Assembly (NCBI RefSeq): GCF_002967715.1
Contig: NZ_PUIA01000016.1
Location: 434,001 to 498,000, forward strand
Direction of reading: 5' to 3'
Source: Blastopirellula marina
GTDB lineage: Bacteria > Planctomycetota > Planctomycetia > Pirellulales > Pirellulaceae
Length of the DNA stretch: 64,000 nucleotides
Made by a program: the position numbers and the translations under genes. Below are positions 1-7,981 of the stretch, one piece after another (the first letter of the stretch is position 1; each line of letters opens with the position of its first letter). The notes under the pieces are model-generated. The model ran no database searches. It saw only the letters and a program-made list of their open reading frames with translations, and was not told the origin of the DNA.

Positions 1-1332
1 AAGAGCCCCAAGCCGGTTTGCGTCGATCGCGACAATCTATACGAGTTGCCTGAAAAGCTGGGCGTTCGTCTCGATGGCATCCTGGCCTCCGCCGATGGCC
101 AGACCGAGGATATCGAGTTCCAAGAGTTCGAGGACTTCGAGCCCGATGAATTGTTCGAGAAGCTGACGCTCTTCGAGAATCTCCGCACGCTTCGTCGTCG
201 TCTGCAAAACCCTAAGCATTTTGATGCCGCTGCCGCGGAAGTCATGGCCTGGGCACCCAAGCAGGAAGAAACGCCCGCGAGTGCTCCTGTCGAAGCGTCC
301 CCCGTATCGGCAGCGGCCCCCGGTTCGGAAGATCTTTTCGCGGACGTTCTCTCGCAATCGACTGACGCCAGTGGTTCTCCTCTGGAAACCGGCAACTGGG
401 GAGCTTTCATCGAAGAGGTCCTCTCCGGCAGCAATATTCAAAAGGTCGATCCACGCCAGGACGAACTAGTCGCTGTCGTCGATCAAGCCATCCAGGAAAC
501 GATGCGGCGAGTACTACAAGGGCCGAAGTTTCACGCCTTGGAAATGAACTGGCGGGGCCTGCGGATGTTGACCTTCCAGGTCGAAACGCACGCCAAGCTG
601 AAGATCTATATCCTCGATACCACGGCCCAGGCATTCCGCGAAATGCTGCAAAGCGAAAACTGGCAGACCAGTTGGCTGGCGGAAACGATCACGATGCCCG
701 CCAAGACACCCGGGGCCACGCCGTGGGGCTTGGTTGGCTGCCTGTTTCCTTTCGGAGTGAATGAGGACGACCTCATCCTGGCGGCAAAGCTGGGTGACAT
801 CTGCCAGTCCGCCGGAGCCGCTGCCGCGATCGAGTTGCGGGCCACGAAAGATCAGTGGCTCGATCCGGAATCCTCCCTTCACGAGGCCTGGAATGCCAGC
901 CGCATGACACGGCCGATGCTCAACGTCACCGGCCTCTGGCCAAGAGTGCAATTGCGGCTGCCATACGGCAAGAAGTACAAGTCGACCGATAGCTTCGACT
1001 TCGAAGAGGTCTCTAAGCCGGGCGGAAGTCAACTCGCCTGGGGCAGCCCCGTGTGGTTGGCCTGTGCGGCGGTGGGTAACGGCTACAACGAATCAGGCTG
1101 GGGCCTGGACACTTCCGCGGTTTCGCAGTTCAGCGATTTGCCGGTCTACTACGATCCGGCAGATGATGGAGACGCCCATCCATGCGGCGAGTACCTGCTG
1201 ACCGACGAAGAATCGGCCAAGCTGATGGATATCGGCTTGAGCCCCGTGATCTCGTTCAAGAACCAGGACCGGGTCCAGATTCGCGGCCTGCAATCGCTAC
1301 GCGGCGGCAAATTGCAAGGGTCATGGAAGTAG
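1..1332 (+). CDS. Type VI secretion-like contractile sheath protein, TssB-like + TssC-like fusion (5' partial)
   Basis: The frame is open from base 1, so the gene starts before the window; 443 residues are visible. Residues 1-90 resemble the end of TssB/VipA: 'DRDNL' near the start, then an acidic 'EDFEPDELFEKL' stretch and 'LRTLRRRL'. An Ala/Pro/Glu-rich linker (about 93-130) follows. From about 130 to the end it resembles TssC/VipB: 'ALEMNWRGLRML' with W at about 184, 'RVQLRLPYGKKYKS', a 'FDFEEV' block, and a C-terminal 'GEYLLTDEESAKL' segment. In a canonical system TssB and TssC are separate proteins that polymerise into the sheath. Here the two parts are in one frame. No other T6SS gene is visible downstream; the rest would lie upstream. 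Family call is firm; the fusion could also be a specialised paralogue. Ends just before a hairpin facing the next gene. Confidence 0.8.
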   Translation, partial: KSPKPVCVDRDNLYELPEKLGVRLDGILASADGQTEDIEFQEFEDFEPDELFEKLTLFENLRTLRRRLQNPKHFDAAAAEVMAWAPKQEETPASAPVEASPVSAAAPGSEDLFADVLSQSTDASGSPLETGNWGAFIEEVLSGSNIQKVDPRQDELVAVVDQAIQETMRRVLQGPKFHALEMNWRGLRMLTFQVETHAKLKIYILDTTAQAFREMLQSENWQTSWLAETITMPAKTPGATPWGLVGCLFPFGVNEDDLILAAKLGDICQSAGAAAAIELRATKDQWLDPESSLHEAWNASRMTRPMLNVTGLWPRVQLRLPYGKKYKSTDSFDFEEVSKPGGSQLAWGSPVWLACAAVGNGYNESGWGLDTSAVSQFSDLPVYYDPADDGDAHPCGEYLLTDEESAKLMDIGLSPVISFKNQDRVQIRGLQSLRGGKLQGSWK

Positions 1333-1352
1333 TGACTTCCGTTGGCCGCATG

Positions 1353-1388
1353 AAAAAAAACAGGGACAGCACCGACGTGCCATCCCTG
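1353..1388 (-). terminator. Rho-independent terminator of the deoxyhypusine synthase-like gene
   Basis: A 12-bp stem with two mismatches (arms at 1361-1372 and 1377-1388, 4-nt loop) is followed, in minus-strand direction, by eight consecutive T residues (1353-1360 are A on the plus strand). It sits about 40 bases after the minus-strand stop codon at 1430. The stem may also help end the plus-strand sheath gene, but the T tract favours the minus strand. Confidence 0.7.
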
Positions 1389-1429
1389 GTTCCAATTCGA
1401 ACTCTTGGAGCAGTGGGTAACCTGAGAGC

Positions 1430-2392
1430 TTACCGACCCAAGATGTACGCGAACATCAGCGGAGCCACGATCGAAGCGTCCGAGTTGATCATGAACTTGG
1501 GGCTTTCCTTGCTCAGCTTGTACCAGGTGATCTTTTCATTGGGGACCGCACCACTGTACGAGCCGAACGACGTGGTCGAGTCCGAGATCTGGCAGAAGTA
1601 GCTCCACAGACTCGATTCACGCAGTTCCAGGTCTTGCAGGATCAGCGGAACGGCACAGATCGCGAAGTCGCCAGCGATACCGCCGCCAATCTGATAGAAG
1701 CCGATGCCTTTCTTTTCGTGCTCGAGGTACCACTTCACCAGGTCTTGCATCATGCGGGTACCTGGGTGAATCACGTTGTGCGTGGACAGGGTGCCGTCGT
1801 AAACGCGAGCCGCAAAGATGTTACCCAGCGTCGAGTCTTCCCAGCCTGGGGTAAAGACCGGAATTCCCTTTTCGTAAGCAGCCAGAACCCAGCTGTTTTC
1901 CGGCGGGATCTGGTAGTGCTCTTGAAGTTTGCCGTCTTTGATCAGACGGAAGAAGTAATCGGTCGGGAAGTGCTGCTCACCCTTTTCGTCCGCTTCTTTC
2001 CAGTACTCGAGCAGGTTGTGCTCGAAGTGGCGAATCACCGTTTCGGGGATACACGTGTCCGTCACGCGGTTGAAGCCACCTTCGCGGAGCTGGAATTCAT
2101 CTTCCGGCGAAAGGTCGCGGTAGTTCGGACACAGCTCGTATTCGTCGTGGGCGACCAGATTGAAGAAGTCTTCTTCAAAGTTGGCTGCCGTGCAGCTGAT
2201 CGCGTGCACCTTGTCCTGGCGAATCATTTCTGCCAGCGAGATGCCCAGTTCGGCGGTGCTCATGGCACCGGCGATGGACATGAACATCTTGCCACCACCT
2301 TCAACCATCGACTTATACGTCTTGGCTGCTTCCACCATCTCGCGAGCGTTAAAATGGCGGTAATGCTTTTCCATAAACGCACTGATGCTCAT
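1430..2392 (-). CDS. Deoxyhypusine synthase family protein
   Basis: 320 residues. Shares the deoxyhypusine synthase fold signatures: an N-terminal 'AGAMSTAELGISLAEMI' block, 'GIPVFTPGWEDSTLGN', a glycine-rich 'YQIGGGIAGDF' NAD-binding stretch and C-terminal 'INSDASIVAPL'. Known enzymes transfer an aminobutyl group from spermidine to eIF5A or, in bacterial homologues, to putrescine to make homospermidine. A lysine equivalent to the catalytic one is present in 'ITWYKL'. The Lys-His-His that follows GGG in the human enzyme is replaced here by Gly-Asp-Phe, so the substrate may differ. The start at 2392 is chosen because AGGAG lies 8 bases upstream; a longer upstream reading has no family similarity. 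Divergent from the metallophosphoesterase gene. Confidence 0.85.
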   Translation of the reverse strand: MSISAFMEKHYRHFNAREMVEAAKTYKSMVEGGGKMFMSIAGAMSTAELGISLAEMIRQDKVHAISCTAANFEEDFFNLVAHDEYELCPNYRDLSPEDEFQLREGGFNRVTDTCIPETVIRHFEHNLLEYWKEADEKGEQHFPTDYFFRLIKDGKLQEHYQIPPENSWVLAAYEKGIPVFTPGWEDSTLGNIFAARVYDGTLSTHNVIHPGTRMMQDLVKWYLEHEKKGIGFYQIGGGIAGDFAICAVPLILQDLELRESSLWSYFCQISDSTTSFGSYSGAVPNEKITWYKLSKESPKFMINSDASIVAPLMFAYILGR

Positions 2393-2565
2393 CGACAATC
2401 TCCTGACGAAAGATGGGTAAAAACCCTGGTCAAACATGGTGGATGCAAGGCGCGAAATTATACCAGGGGGGGAAAGAGTGTGAAATCGGGGCGAACCTGT
2501 TCCAGATGTGCGTTCTCCCGTATTTCTGAGCGTTATTTCCCGTGGGTCTCGGGCCCTCAAGCCAT

Positions 2566-3396
2566 ATGAAGATTATTTCCATCGCCGAACAGCCTTGCTG
2601 GCACCTTCCCTTTCTTAACGCAGGGAAAGGGCCTGGGGGATTCTATCGAGAAATACTTACCGTTCAGACAGGCCTCGTCGATAAGTTGCCGGAGGGGCTC
2701 GACGCCATCGTTGCCACGGCCGATCTTCAAGGGAGAGAGACTTTCGACTCGGCTGGTGGCGGCCCGCTGCGGCTACTGGGGGAAGTTCTGCCCCGAATTT
2801 TGGCAACGGAAATACTCCCCGAACTCGGCATCGATTCGCAGCGAACCGGCGTGATACTCGCTGGCGATTTATACACGGTTCCTGCGCTTGACAAGCGTGG
2901 TGGATCTGGCGATGTGACCACCGTCTGGCAGGCATTTGGTCGCGAGTTTCAATGGGTAACAGGCGTTGCCGGCAATCACGATACTTTTGGTGAATATTAC
3001 CGACCAGCTTCGCGCATGGGGCATAAAATTCATTATCTGGATGGTGAAGAAGTCCGCCTAAGTGGTCTTTGTATCGCGGGAATTGGCGGGATTGTTGGTA
3101 ATCCCAGGCGGCCTCAAAGGAAGACCGATCAGCAGTTTGCCGAGTGCCTGGAACGCTGCATTCACGATAATCTCGACATCTTGATTCTGCACGATGGGCC
3201 AGGTGTTCCGGATCAGGGGCTTAAGGGCTCGGCTCTGATTCGGATGACGGTCGATTTGCTTCCACCGCGGCTGATTATTCGAGGGCACGCCCACTGGGAG
3301 ACACCGCTGGCCCAGCTTCCCCGAGGAACGGATGTTCTCAATGTTGACGGTCGCGTCATAATTCTTCGCGTATGTAATAAGAAGTCGTCGACGTAA
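2566..3396 (+). CDS. Calcineurin-like metallophosphoesterase
   Basis: 276 residues from ATG 2566 (a GTG at 2542 would add eight residues). Metal-binding blocks of the family are visible in order: 'GDLYTVP', 'GNHDTFGEYY', 'LILHDGPG' and 'RGHAHWETP'. The usual first motif D-x-H is not obvious; 'ATADLQGRE' supplies Asp-x-Gln at the likely place. Probably a cytosolic phosphatase or nuclease acting on a small phosphorylated substrate; the substrate cannot be told. Stands alone between a divergent and a tandem gene, about 115 bases before DUF456. Confidence 0.75.
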   Translation: MKIISIAEQPCWHLPFLNAGKGPGGFYREILTVQTGLVDKLPEGLDAIVATADLQGRETFDSAGGGPLRLLGEVLPRILATEILPELGIDSQRTGVILAGDLYTVPALDKRGGSGDVTTVWQAFGREFQWVTGVAGNHDTFGEYYRPASRMGHKIHYLDGEEVRLSGLCIAGIGGIVGNPRRPQRKTDQQFAECLERCIHDNLDILILHDGPGVPDQGLKGSALIRMTVDLLPPRLIIRGHAHWETPLAQLPRGTDVLNVDGRVIILRVCNKKSST

Positions 3397-3511
3397 GCGA
3401 ACACCTCGTCAGAACCCGCTCGTCGAGACTTACCTCTCTGTCCTGAGTTCCATCGGGACATAGAATAGTCGTGAGTCACGTTGTGCCTGTCGATATCGAG
3501 AGTGATCCCTT

Positions 3512-4177
3512 ATGGTTTACGTCGCAGCCGTTTTACTCATGCTGGTCAACTCGGTTGCCTGGCTGACGACCTTCGTCACGCTGCCAGGTAACTGGATCTT
3601 GTTGCTATTTACCGTCTTATATGCCTATTTTCTGCCGGCTGGTTATTACCCTCGCATTAGCTGGACCGTGGTAATCGTGATTGCCGTGCTGGCCGTGATC
3701 GGGGAAATCGTTGAATTCCTGGCCGGGGCTGCCGGCGCGGCGAAGCAGGGGGGAAGCCGCTGGGGCGTGTTCTTATCGCTCGTGGGGGCATTCGTCGGTA
3801 GCCTGGCGGGGGCCATCCTGCTGAGCTTCATCCCCATTCTGGGAACGATGATCGGCGCGCTTTTGGGTGGCGCACTGGGAGCGTTCGGCGGGGCCTGGCT
3901 CGGCGAGCACAACACCGACAAGAGCCATGAAGAGCGAATGGCGATTGGTCAAGGTGCGTTTATTGGACGCATCCTAGGGACGGTTGGCAAGTTGATTGTC
4001 GGCGTGATCATGCTGGTGTTGGTCACGCTCGATTCGTTTTTTGATCTGAAGAAGGAGCCGATCCCCAAGCAGGTTTCCTCCGAAGCGGAGGTGGGCTACC
4101 TCTTCAAGATGAAGTCGAAGGTCGTCGAGTCGTCCCCCACGTCAGCTGACAGATCGGTCGTGTCGACCGACATGTAA
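3512..4177 (+). CDS. DUF456 family membrane protein
   Basis: 221 residues. Begins with a hydrophobic helix and 'LPGNWI', then 'GEIVEFLAGAAGAAKQGGS' and a long Gly/Ala-rich membrane stretch (about residues 75-130), the hallmark layout of DUF456. A further helix lies at about 150-172 and a polar tail follows. Function of the family is unknown. The 3' end overlaps the end of the convergent lipoprotein gene by 82 bases, so the last 27 residues, of low-complexity polar character, are read through the other gene's coding sequence. Confidence 0.8.
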   Translation: MVYVAAVLLMLVNSVAWLTTFVTLPGNWILLLFTVLYAYFLPAGYYPRISWTVVIVIAVLAVIGEIVEFLAGAAGAAKQGGSRWGVFLSLVGAFVGSLAGAILLSFIPILGTMIGALLGGALGAFGGAWLGEHNTDKSHEERMAIGQGAFIGRILGTVGKLIVGVIMLVLVTLDSFFDLKKEPIPKQVSSEAEVGYLFKMKSKVVESSPTSADRSVVSTDM

Positions 4178-4488
4178 CGGTCCGGGACGTTCTGGGCGTA
4201 CTTCATCTCAGGCGGCGACATGCCGTCTTTCGACTTCACTTCGATTTCCGTCGGTTCGATCATTACCTGGTAACTGCCTGCTGGGAGTTCCAGCGTGTAG
4301 CTGCCGTCTTCTTCAATAACCCCCTGGGCGGCTGTTCCAGTGGTGGTGTCTTCGAAGGAAACGAACCCGCCGCTCATGGGCTTTTTACCCAGGGTCACTG
4401 TTCCGTCGACAGAATACATCTTAGTACCAGACTCGCTACATCCGACCAAAAGGCCGAATGCGAGCAGCCAAAGACCATACCTGGCCAT
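4096..4488 (-). CDS. Small secreted lipoprotein, partner of DUF1559 protein
   Basis: 130 residues from ATG 4488. N-terminal lipoprotein signal with lipobox 'GLLVGC' (Cys17). The mature part has 'VDGTVTLGKKPMSGGFVSFED' broken into beta strands and 'DGSYTLELPAGSYQVMI', the pattern of carboxypeptidase-regulatory-like/transthyretin-like domains that often follow DUF1559 genes in planctomycetes. Likely anchored in a membrane on the periplasmic side; role unknown. Lies 107 bases after the DUF1559 stop with a strong hairpin in between. Its 3' end overlaps DUF456 on the opposite strand. Confidence 0.8.
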   Translation of the reverse strand: MARYGLWLLAFGLLVGCSESGTKMYSVDGTVTLGKKPMSGGFVSFEDTTTGTAAQGVIEEDGSYTLELPAGSYQVMIEPTEIEVKSKDGMSPPEMKYAQNVPDRYMSVDTTDLSADVGDDSTTFDFILKR

Positions 4489-4544
4489 ATCGCGCACTCC
4501 GATAAAGCGTGTTCGAGAATGAGAGAAAAGATACAAATAAGAGC

Positions 4545-4576
4545 GAGGAGTGACGCGCTGCCTCGCGTCACTCCTC
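4545..4576 (-). terminator. Perfect 13-bp hairpin between DUF1559 and lipoprotein genes
   Basis: Arms 4545-4557 and 4564-4576 pair perfectly over 13 bp with a 6-nt loop. It starts about 20 bases after the DUF1559 stop and ends about 57 bases before the lipoprotein start. In minus-strand direction a T-rich but interrupted stretch follows, so termination would be partial: an attenuator or mRNA-end stabiliser setting the ratio of the two proteins. Confidence 0.7.
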
Positions 4577-4595
4577 AAGATGCAACTCGGCCTGG

Positions 4596-5585
4596 TTACG
4601 GAAACTGAACCGGATTGCCATCGTCTCGATTGGCTAAGTTTTTCACGACAGAAAGCGAGGCGGTTTCCGGTATGAATCGAACCGAAGCATCGCTGACAAT
4701 CACGAGTGAGCCGCCTGGATGGGCCGATTGAACCGGAGTGTTACAGCGTGTGGCTTTGGCCCAGTTGCCTCCAATCACCTTTGTATTGATGCCTTGGCGA
4801 ATGGTGGTCACGTTGTAACAGCGGTCGTCTTCGCCGCCTGAGCCCCACGAGTTATCGGCTCCTGATGGGCGGGTATAGTTCTTCGAGCCCATGTACCAAC
4901 CACTGTTGGCATGTGCGCGTGCATCGAAGGTTGTGTTCGTACCGCTCTTGGTGAAGCCGGACTGCTCGCCAATGCAGAAAGTATTGGACGTTCCGTCGGT
5001 GATGTCGCGGAACGACACCCCCAGTTGCTGCCGGAAGACACCCCCATCGGAAAAATGGCTGTTGCTTTCCGCCGCGCGATCTCGTCGCGAATGATTGTTC
5101 GCTCCGGCTACAAACACGTAGTCGATCTGTTGGATCTGGCGGCTGTTCTGGGCTTTGAAGCGTGCCAGAGGACTCGAAGGGCACCAATACGCTTCCACCG
5201 AAAGTTCGTGCACCGCGTCTCGAATCGGAGCCGCATTGCCAGAACCCAGCCAGAAGTTGCGATTGAAGTTGTTCGATGTCTGGCTGATGCGATCGTGCAG
5301 CGAAGACTGCTCGATGAATGGAAGCAGGAACACCCAGCCGGTTGGGCCATGCCCACCGCCTGCCGGATCGCCATCTTCCGGGGCAACCGAGCAGGGAGGC
5401 ATCTCCCCGAAGGTATCGTGATAGTTATGCAGGCCCAAACCAATCTGCTTCAGGTTATTGCTGCAACTCATCCGCCGAGCCGCTTCCCGGGCTTGCTGAA
5501 CCGCTGGAAGCAAGAGGGCAATTAAGACTCCAATGATGGCAATTACCACCAACAATTCCACGAGTGTGAATCCGCGCGTTTTCAC
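4596..5585 (-). CDS. DUF1559 domain protein with type IV prepilin-like N-terminus
   Basis: 329 residues. The N-terminus 'RGFTLVELLVVIAIIGVL' is a class III prepilin leader/helix, followed by 'PAVQQAREAARRMSCSNNLK' and 'GLGLHNYHDTFGEMPP', the DUF1559 signature. The C-terminal part contains 'AHPGGSLVIVSDASVRF', also typical. These proteins form very large paralogous families in planctomycetes and are thought to be exported, pseudopilin-like surface or secretion components. GTG start at 5585 is supported by GGGAGG eight bases upstream. First gene of a probable two-gene unit with the lipoprotein. Confidence 0.93.
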   Translation of the reverse strand: MKTRGFTLVELLVVIAIIGVLIALLLPAVQQAREAARRMSCSNNLKQIGLGLHNYHDTFGEMPPCSVAPEDGDPAGGGHGPTGWVFLLPFIEQSSLHDRISQTSNNFNRNFWLGSGNAAPIRDAVHELSVEAYWCPSSPLARFKAQNSRQIQQIDYVFVAGANNHSRRDRAAESNSHFSDGGVFRQQLGVSFRDITDGTSNTFCIGEQSGFTKSGTNTTFDARAHANSGWYMGSKNYTRPSGADNSWGSGGEDDRCYNVTTIRQGINTKVIGGNWAKATRCNTPVQSAHPGGSLVIVSDASVRFIPETASLSVVKNLANRDDGNPVQFP

Positions 5586-5750
5586 AACGACGTCCTCCCA
5601 GATGAAGAGAAAAGAAAAGTAAAATCTGGATAGAAAAGACTAGACGTTTGATCTTACGGGATATCAACCTGCGTTTTCAACGCGATTTTGCACATTTCGA
5701 AACATAAAAGCAGAATTCAGCTCCATTAAGCCAGTTCCTGTGGCTCACTA

Positions 5751-5813
5751 GGGCTATTTAAGGGGAGATAGCCCAACTTAATTCGCAAGGTGCTTGGTCA
5801 TTAGCTTGCGAAT
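5751..5813. repeat. Two adjacent inverted repeats in an intergenic region
   Basis: Seven-bp arms at 5751-5757/5768-5774 and nine-bp perfect arms at 5781-5789/5805-5813 (15-nt loop). They lie upstream of the DUF1559 gene, in the stretch after the minus-strand ABM genes. No T tract follows on either strand, so they could be protein-binding sites or mRNA 3' structures rather than classical terminators. Confidence 0.4.
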
Positions 5814-5857
5814 GGTATTTATGTTTCGCATCGTGTGTGAGGGGAGCTTAAGGGCCT

Positions 5858-6097
5858 TCATTTCGGGCAGGTGTCACATACTTGAGAATCCGACATACGT
5901 CCCTTTCGCAGCCAATCGAGCTCTCGATCGGCCACTCGGAATTCGTCTTCGACCGTTTTGGCTGCTGCCAGATTCTGAGCCAATTCAACAGGTAGTTTCT
6001 TTGCGAAGAGCGAAACGTGAAAGTTCCAGTCAGGCTCGTTCTGCTGCAGGAAAACCTCTCGCTGGGCAGCCTGTTGCGAAACGGTGGCTCTGATCAA
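5858..6097 (-). CDS. Possible small hypothetical protein downstream of ABM gene
   Basis: 79 residues from a TTG codon at 6097, seven bases after the stop of the ABM-domain gene. The sequence is charged and probably helical ('ELAQNLAAAKTVEDEF', 'RELDWLRKGR'), ending 'CDTCPK'. I do not recognise it. Support is only its position and an unbiased amino-acid mix; the TTG start and lack of a clear ribosome binding site make it uncertain. It may be a degraded coding remnant. Confidence 0.25.
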   Translation of the reverse strand: MIRATVSQQAAQREVFLQQNEPDWNFHVSLFAKKLPVELAQNLAAAKTVEDEFRVADRELDWLRKGRMSDSQVCDTCPK

Positions 6098-6103
6098 CGT
6101 TTC

Positions 6104-6685
6104 TTAGCTGGAAGCATCATCCGAAATGACTTCCCCCAGGATCGGGACATTCGAGATCGGCGGATGCAGCCAGGCGGCGAACACTTGGGTGAGGATCGGC
6201 ATCACCAGCCAGGCCAATGTCACGGTGACGAAGATGGTCGTGATGGCCGTCGCCACCAGGCTGTGCAGACTGCTCAAAGCAGGTGGCAAAACATTACCCC
6301 AGAACAGCACCGAAGGGTACACGCCTAGCCAGGTGATGGCCGCCATCTTCCAACGCGCAGGGCTAAGCTTAGGGTCGCGGAAGAAGGCCTCCAGACCATG
6401 TAGCTTGCGACGGGTCGCTTCCTCAACCACGAGCGACTTGGTCAGCTCGTGAAAGTTGCGGAACCGTGCCGATTGATAGAACGCATCGCACGATGCCTGA
6501 TCTTCAAACGATCTCAGAATCCCATACTCGCAGCCATGCGTCCCGGGGACCGGGGCCAACAGCAATACACCGGCCGTACCTGGTTCGTGCAGCGATTCTC
6601 GGGCAAAGTCACGCAGGGCGGCCTCGTACTCTGCCTCCATGCCAGGCTTGGCTTGGTGAGTAATCGCAACATGAACATGACTCAT
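6104..6685 (-). CDS. ABM-domain (antibiotic biosynthesis monooxygenase-like) membrane protein, copy 1
   Basis: 193 residues. Residues 1-105 form a dimeric alpha/beta-barrel ABM domain: 'HVAITHQAKPGMEAEYEAAL', 'GILRSFEDQASCDAFYQS' and 'FHELTKSLV'. After 'LSPARWKMAAITWLGVYP' come two hydrophobic segments (about 118-140 and 143-168), a layout known for ABM proteins fused to a membrane tail. Catalysis is not shown for such fusions; ABM folds act on small aromatic substrates or heme without cofactor. Tandem with a clearly homologous gene upstream, 116 bases apart, indicating a local duplication. Confidence 0.82.
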   Translation of the reverse strand: MSHVHVAITHQAKPGMEAEYEAALRDFARESLHEPGTAGVLLLAPVPGTHGCEYGILRSFEDQASCDAFYQSARFRNFHELTKSLVVEEATRRKLHGLEAFFRDPKLSPARWKMAAITWLGVYPSVLFWGNVLPPALSSLHSLVATAITTIFVTVTLAWLVMPILTQVFAAWLHPPISNVPILGEVISDDASS

Positions 6686-6801
6686 GTGGGCCTCGACTTG
6701 AGCTTCTTATGCGAACAGCGATAACCGGCGGAAATGCGCGCACTGACAGCGCCTTGCATTGGGACACGGTACGTGGCGATCGGTTCGCAATCAAGGGAAG
6801 T

Positions 6802-7431
6802 TCAAATGCGTTCCAGTTCGAGTTGCTCGAAGAACGGGTGCTGCTCCTGCGGGCCATGGGCGCTGTGGGCAGTGGCAAAGTCGGGGATCGTGGGTTGCTC
6901 CTGAGGAGGGGACAACCACGGCCGAAAGACACGCGTTAAGAATGGCATGATGATCCAAGCCAGCGACGCAACGACAAAAACGTTGACGATCGCCCGAATC
7001 AACAGATCAGGTAGAAAGCCGATTAACGGAGGAATGGTCATCGAAAAGAGCAAGGCACTGGGAAACACACCCAGCCATGTGACGATGAACATCTTCCACT
7101 TCGGAGGACTAAGCCGTGGATCGTGAAAAAAAACTTCCAGCCCATTCAGGGGTCGACGTTTGGCATCGTCCGCTACCAGGGGCCGCGTACGCTGGTGAAA
7201 TTCTCGATAACGGTCCGAGTTATAAAATGCCTCACACGATGCGCGGTCTTCAAACGTGCGAAGGATTCCATATTCTTTGCCTAGCGTGCCAGGCGCAGGT
7301 GCCAACAGCAGAACGCCTGAAGCCCCCGGCTCGTCCAGCGACTGCTTCGCGAACTCGCGCAAAGCGGCCTCGTATTCTTTCTCTTTACCAGGCCTAGCCT
7401 GATGGGTGATAGCAATGTGAAACTGGCCCAT
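6802..7431 (-). CDS. ABM-domain membrane protein, copy 2
   Basis: 209 residues from ATG 7431. Homologous along its whole length to the next gene: 'HIAITHQARPGKEKEYEAAL', 'EYGILRTFEDRASCEAF', 'LSPPKWKMFIVTWLGVFP', then two membrane helices (about 120-165). It differs by a longer hydrophilic C-terminal tail rich in Pro/Gln/Glu after the last helix. I chose ATG 7431 over an upstream alternative because it matches the paralogue's start exactly. Probably transcribed with copy 1. Activity and substrate unknown. Confidence 0.82.
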   Translation of the reverse strand: MGQFHIAITHQARPGKEKEYEAALREFAKQSLDEPGASGVLLLAPAPGTLGKEYGILRTFEDRASCEAFYNSDRYREFHQRTRPLVADDAKRRPLNGLEVFFHDPRLSPPKWKMFIVTWLGVFPSALLFSMTIPPLIGFLPDLLIRAIVNVFVVASLAWIIMPFLTRVFRPWLSPPQEQPTIPDFATAHSAHGPQEQHPFFEQLELERI

Positions 7432-7981
7432 GCTCAAATTCCTTGGATTGATCACACGTTGACCACTCGCTTCCGCCAAGCAGCAACTAGCGTTTCAGGG
7501 CTGCAAACTCCACACCAAAGTCCCTCTCGGAGGTGGTCTTTTCATGCTCAGCATGTCGAAAGGACTCGGTAGAGGAGTGTTAAACCACTCTTCGCCCAGA
7601 AACCAGCCGTCAGAAGTCTAGAAGGGAATAACTCAGCAGCTAAGAACCTCGGGTGAATTCGTGATGAAGTCTTCGCAGCGAGTCGCTTGCTGTCGCGATG
7701 GTCGTTTTCTTATGCAGCTTGGCTGAATGGTGCTTATCTCTTCGTCAACAGCCTGGGCAGGGCTGTGCCTGCGGGTCGTTCTCGAGAGGGATAGGGTGAT
7801 AATTGGATGTGCAATTGGTGGCGAATCGGATATCGCGAGTGTTGCCATATATTAAGAACGCCCATGCATGCAGTGCTTCGTCTCATTTCGTGAGAACGAC
7901 GATTTTCTACGCAACCAATCCCTTTTCTCGGCGATAACGCTTCCATAACTGGAGGATCTCTTTTCGCCAAGGATTCAGATT
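7432..7981. other. Intergenic region, no gene seen
   Basis: About 550 bases between the start of the minus-strand ABM pair and the start of the plus-strand peptidoglycan-binding gene, so it should carry two divergent promoters. Short open frames on the minus strand have no signal, no ribosome binding site and unusual composition, and I take them as chance. A GGAGG at about 7950 lies too far from the next ATG to be its binding site. Confidence 0.5.

Noticed and set aside
7633-7970. Small minus-strand open frames between ABM and transpeptidase-like genes
   Set aside because: No ribosome binding site, no recognisable domain and unusual composition.
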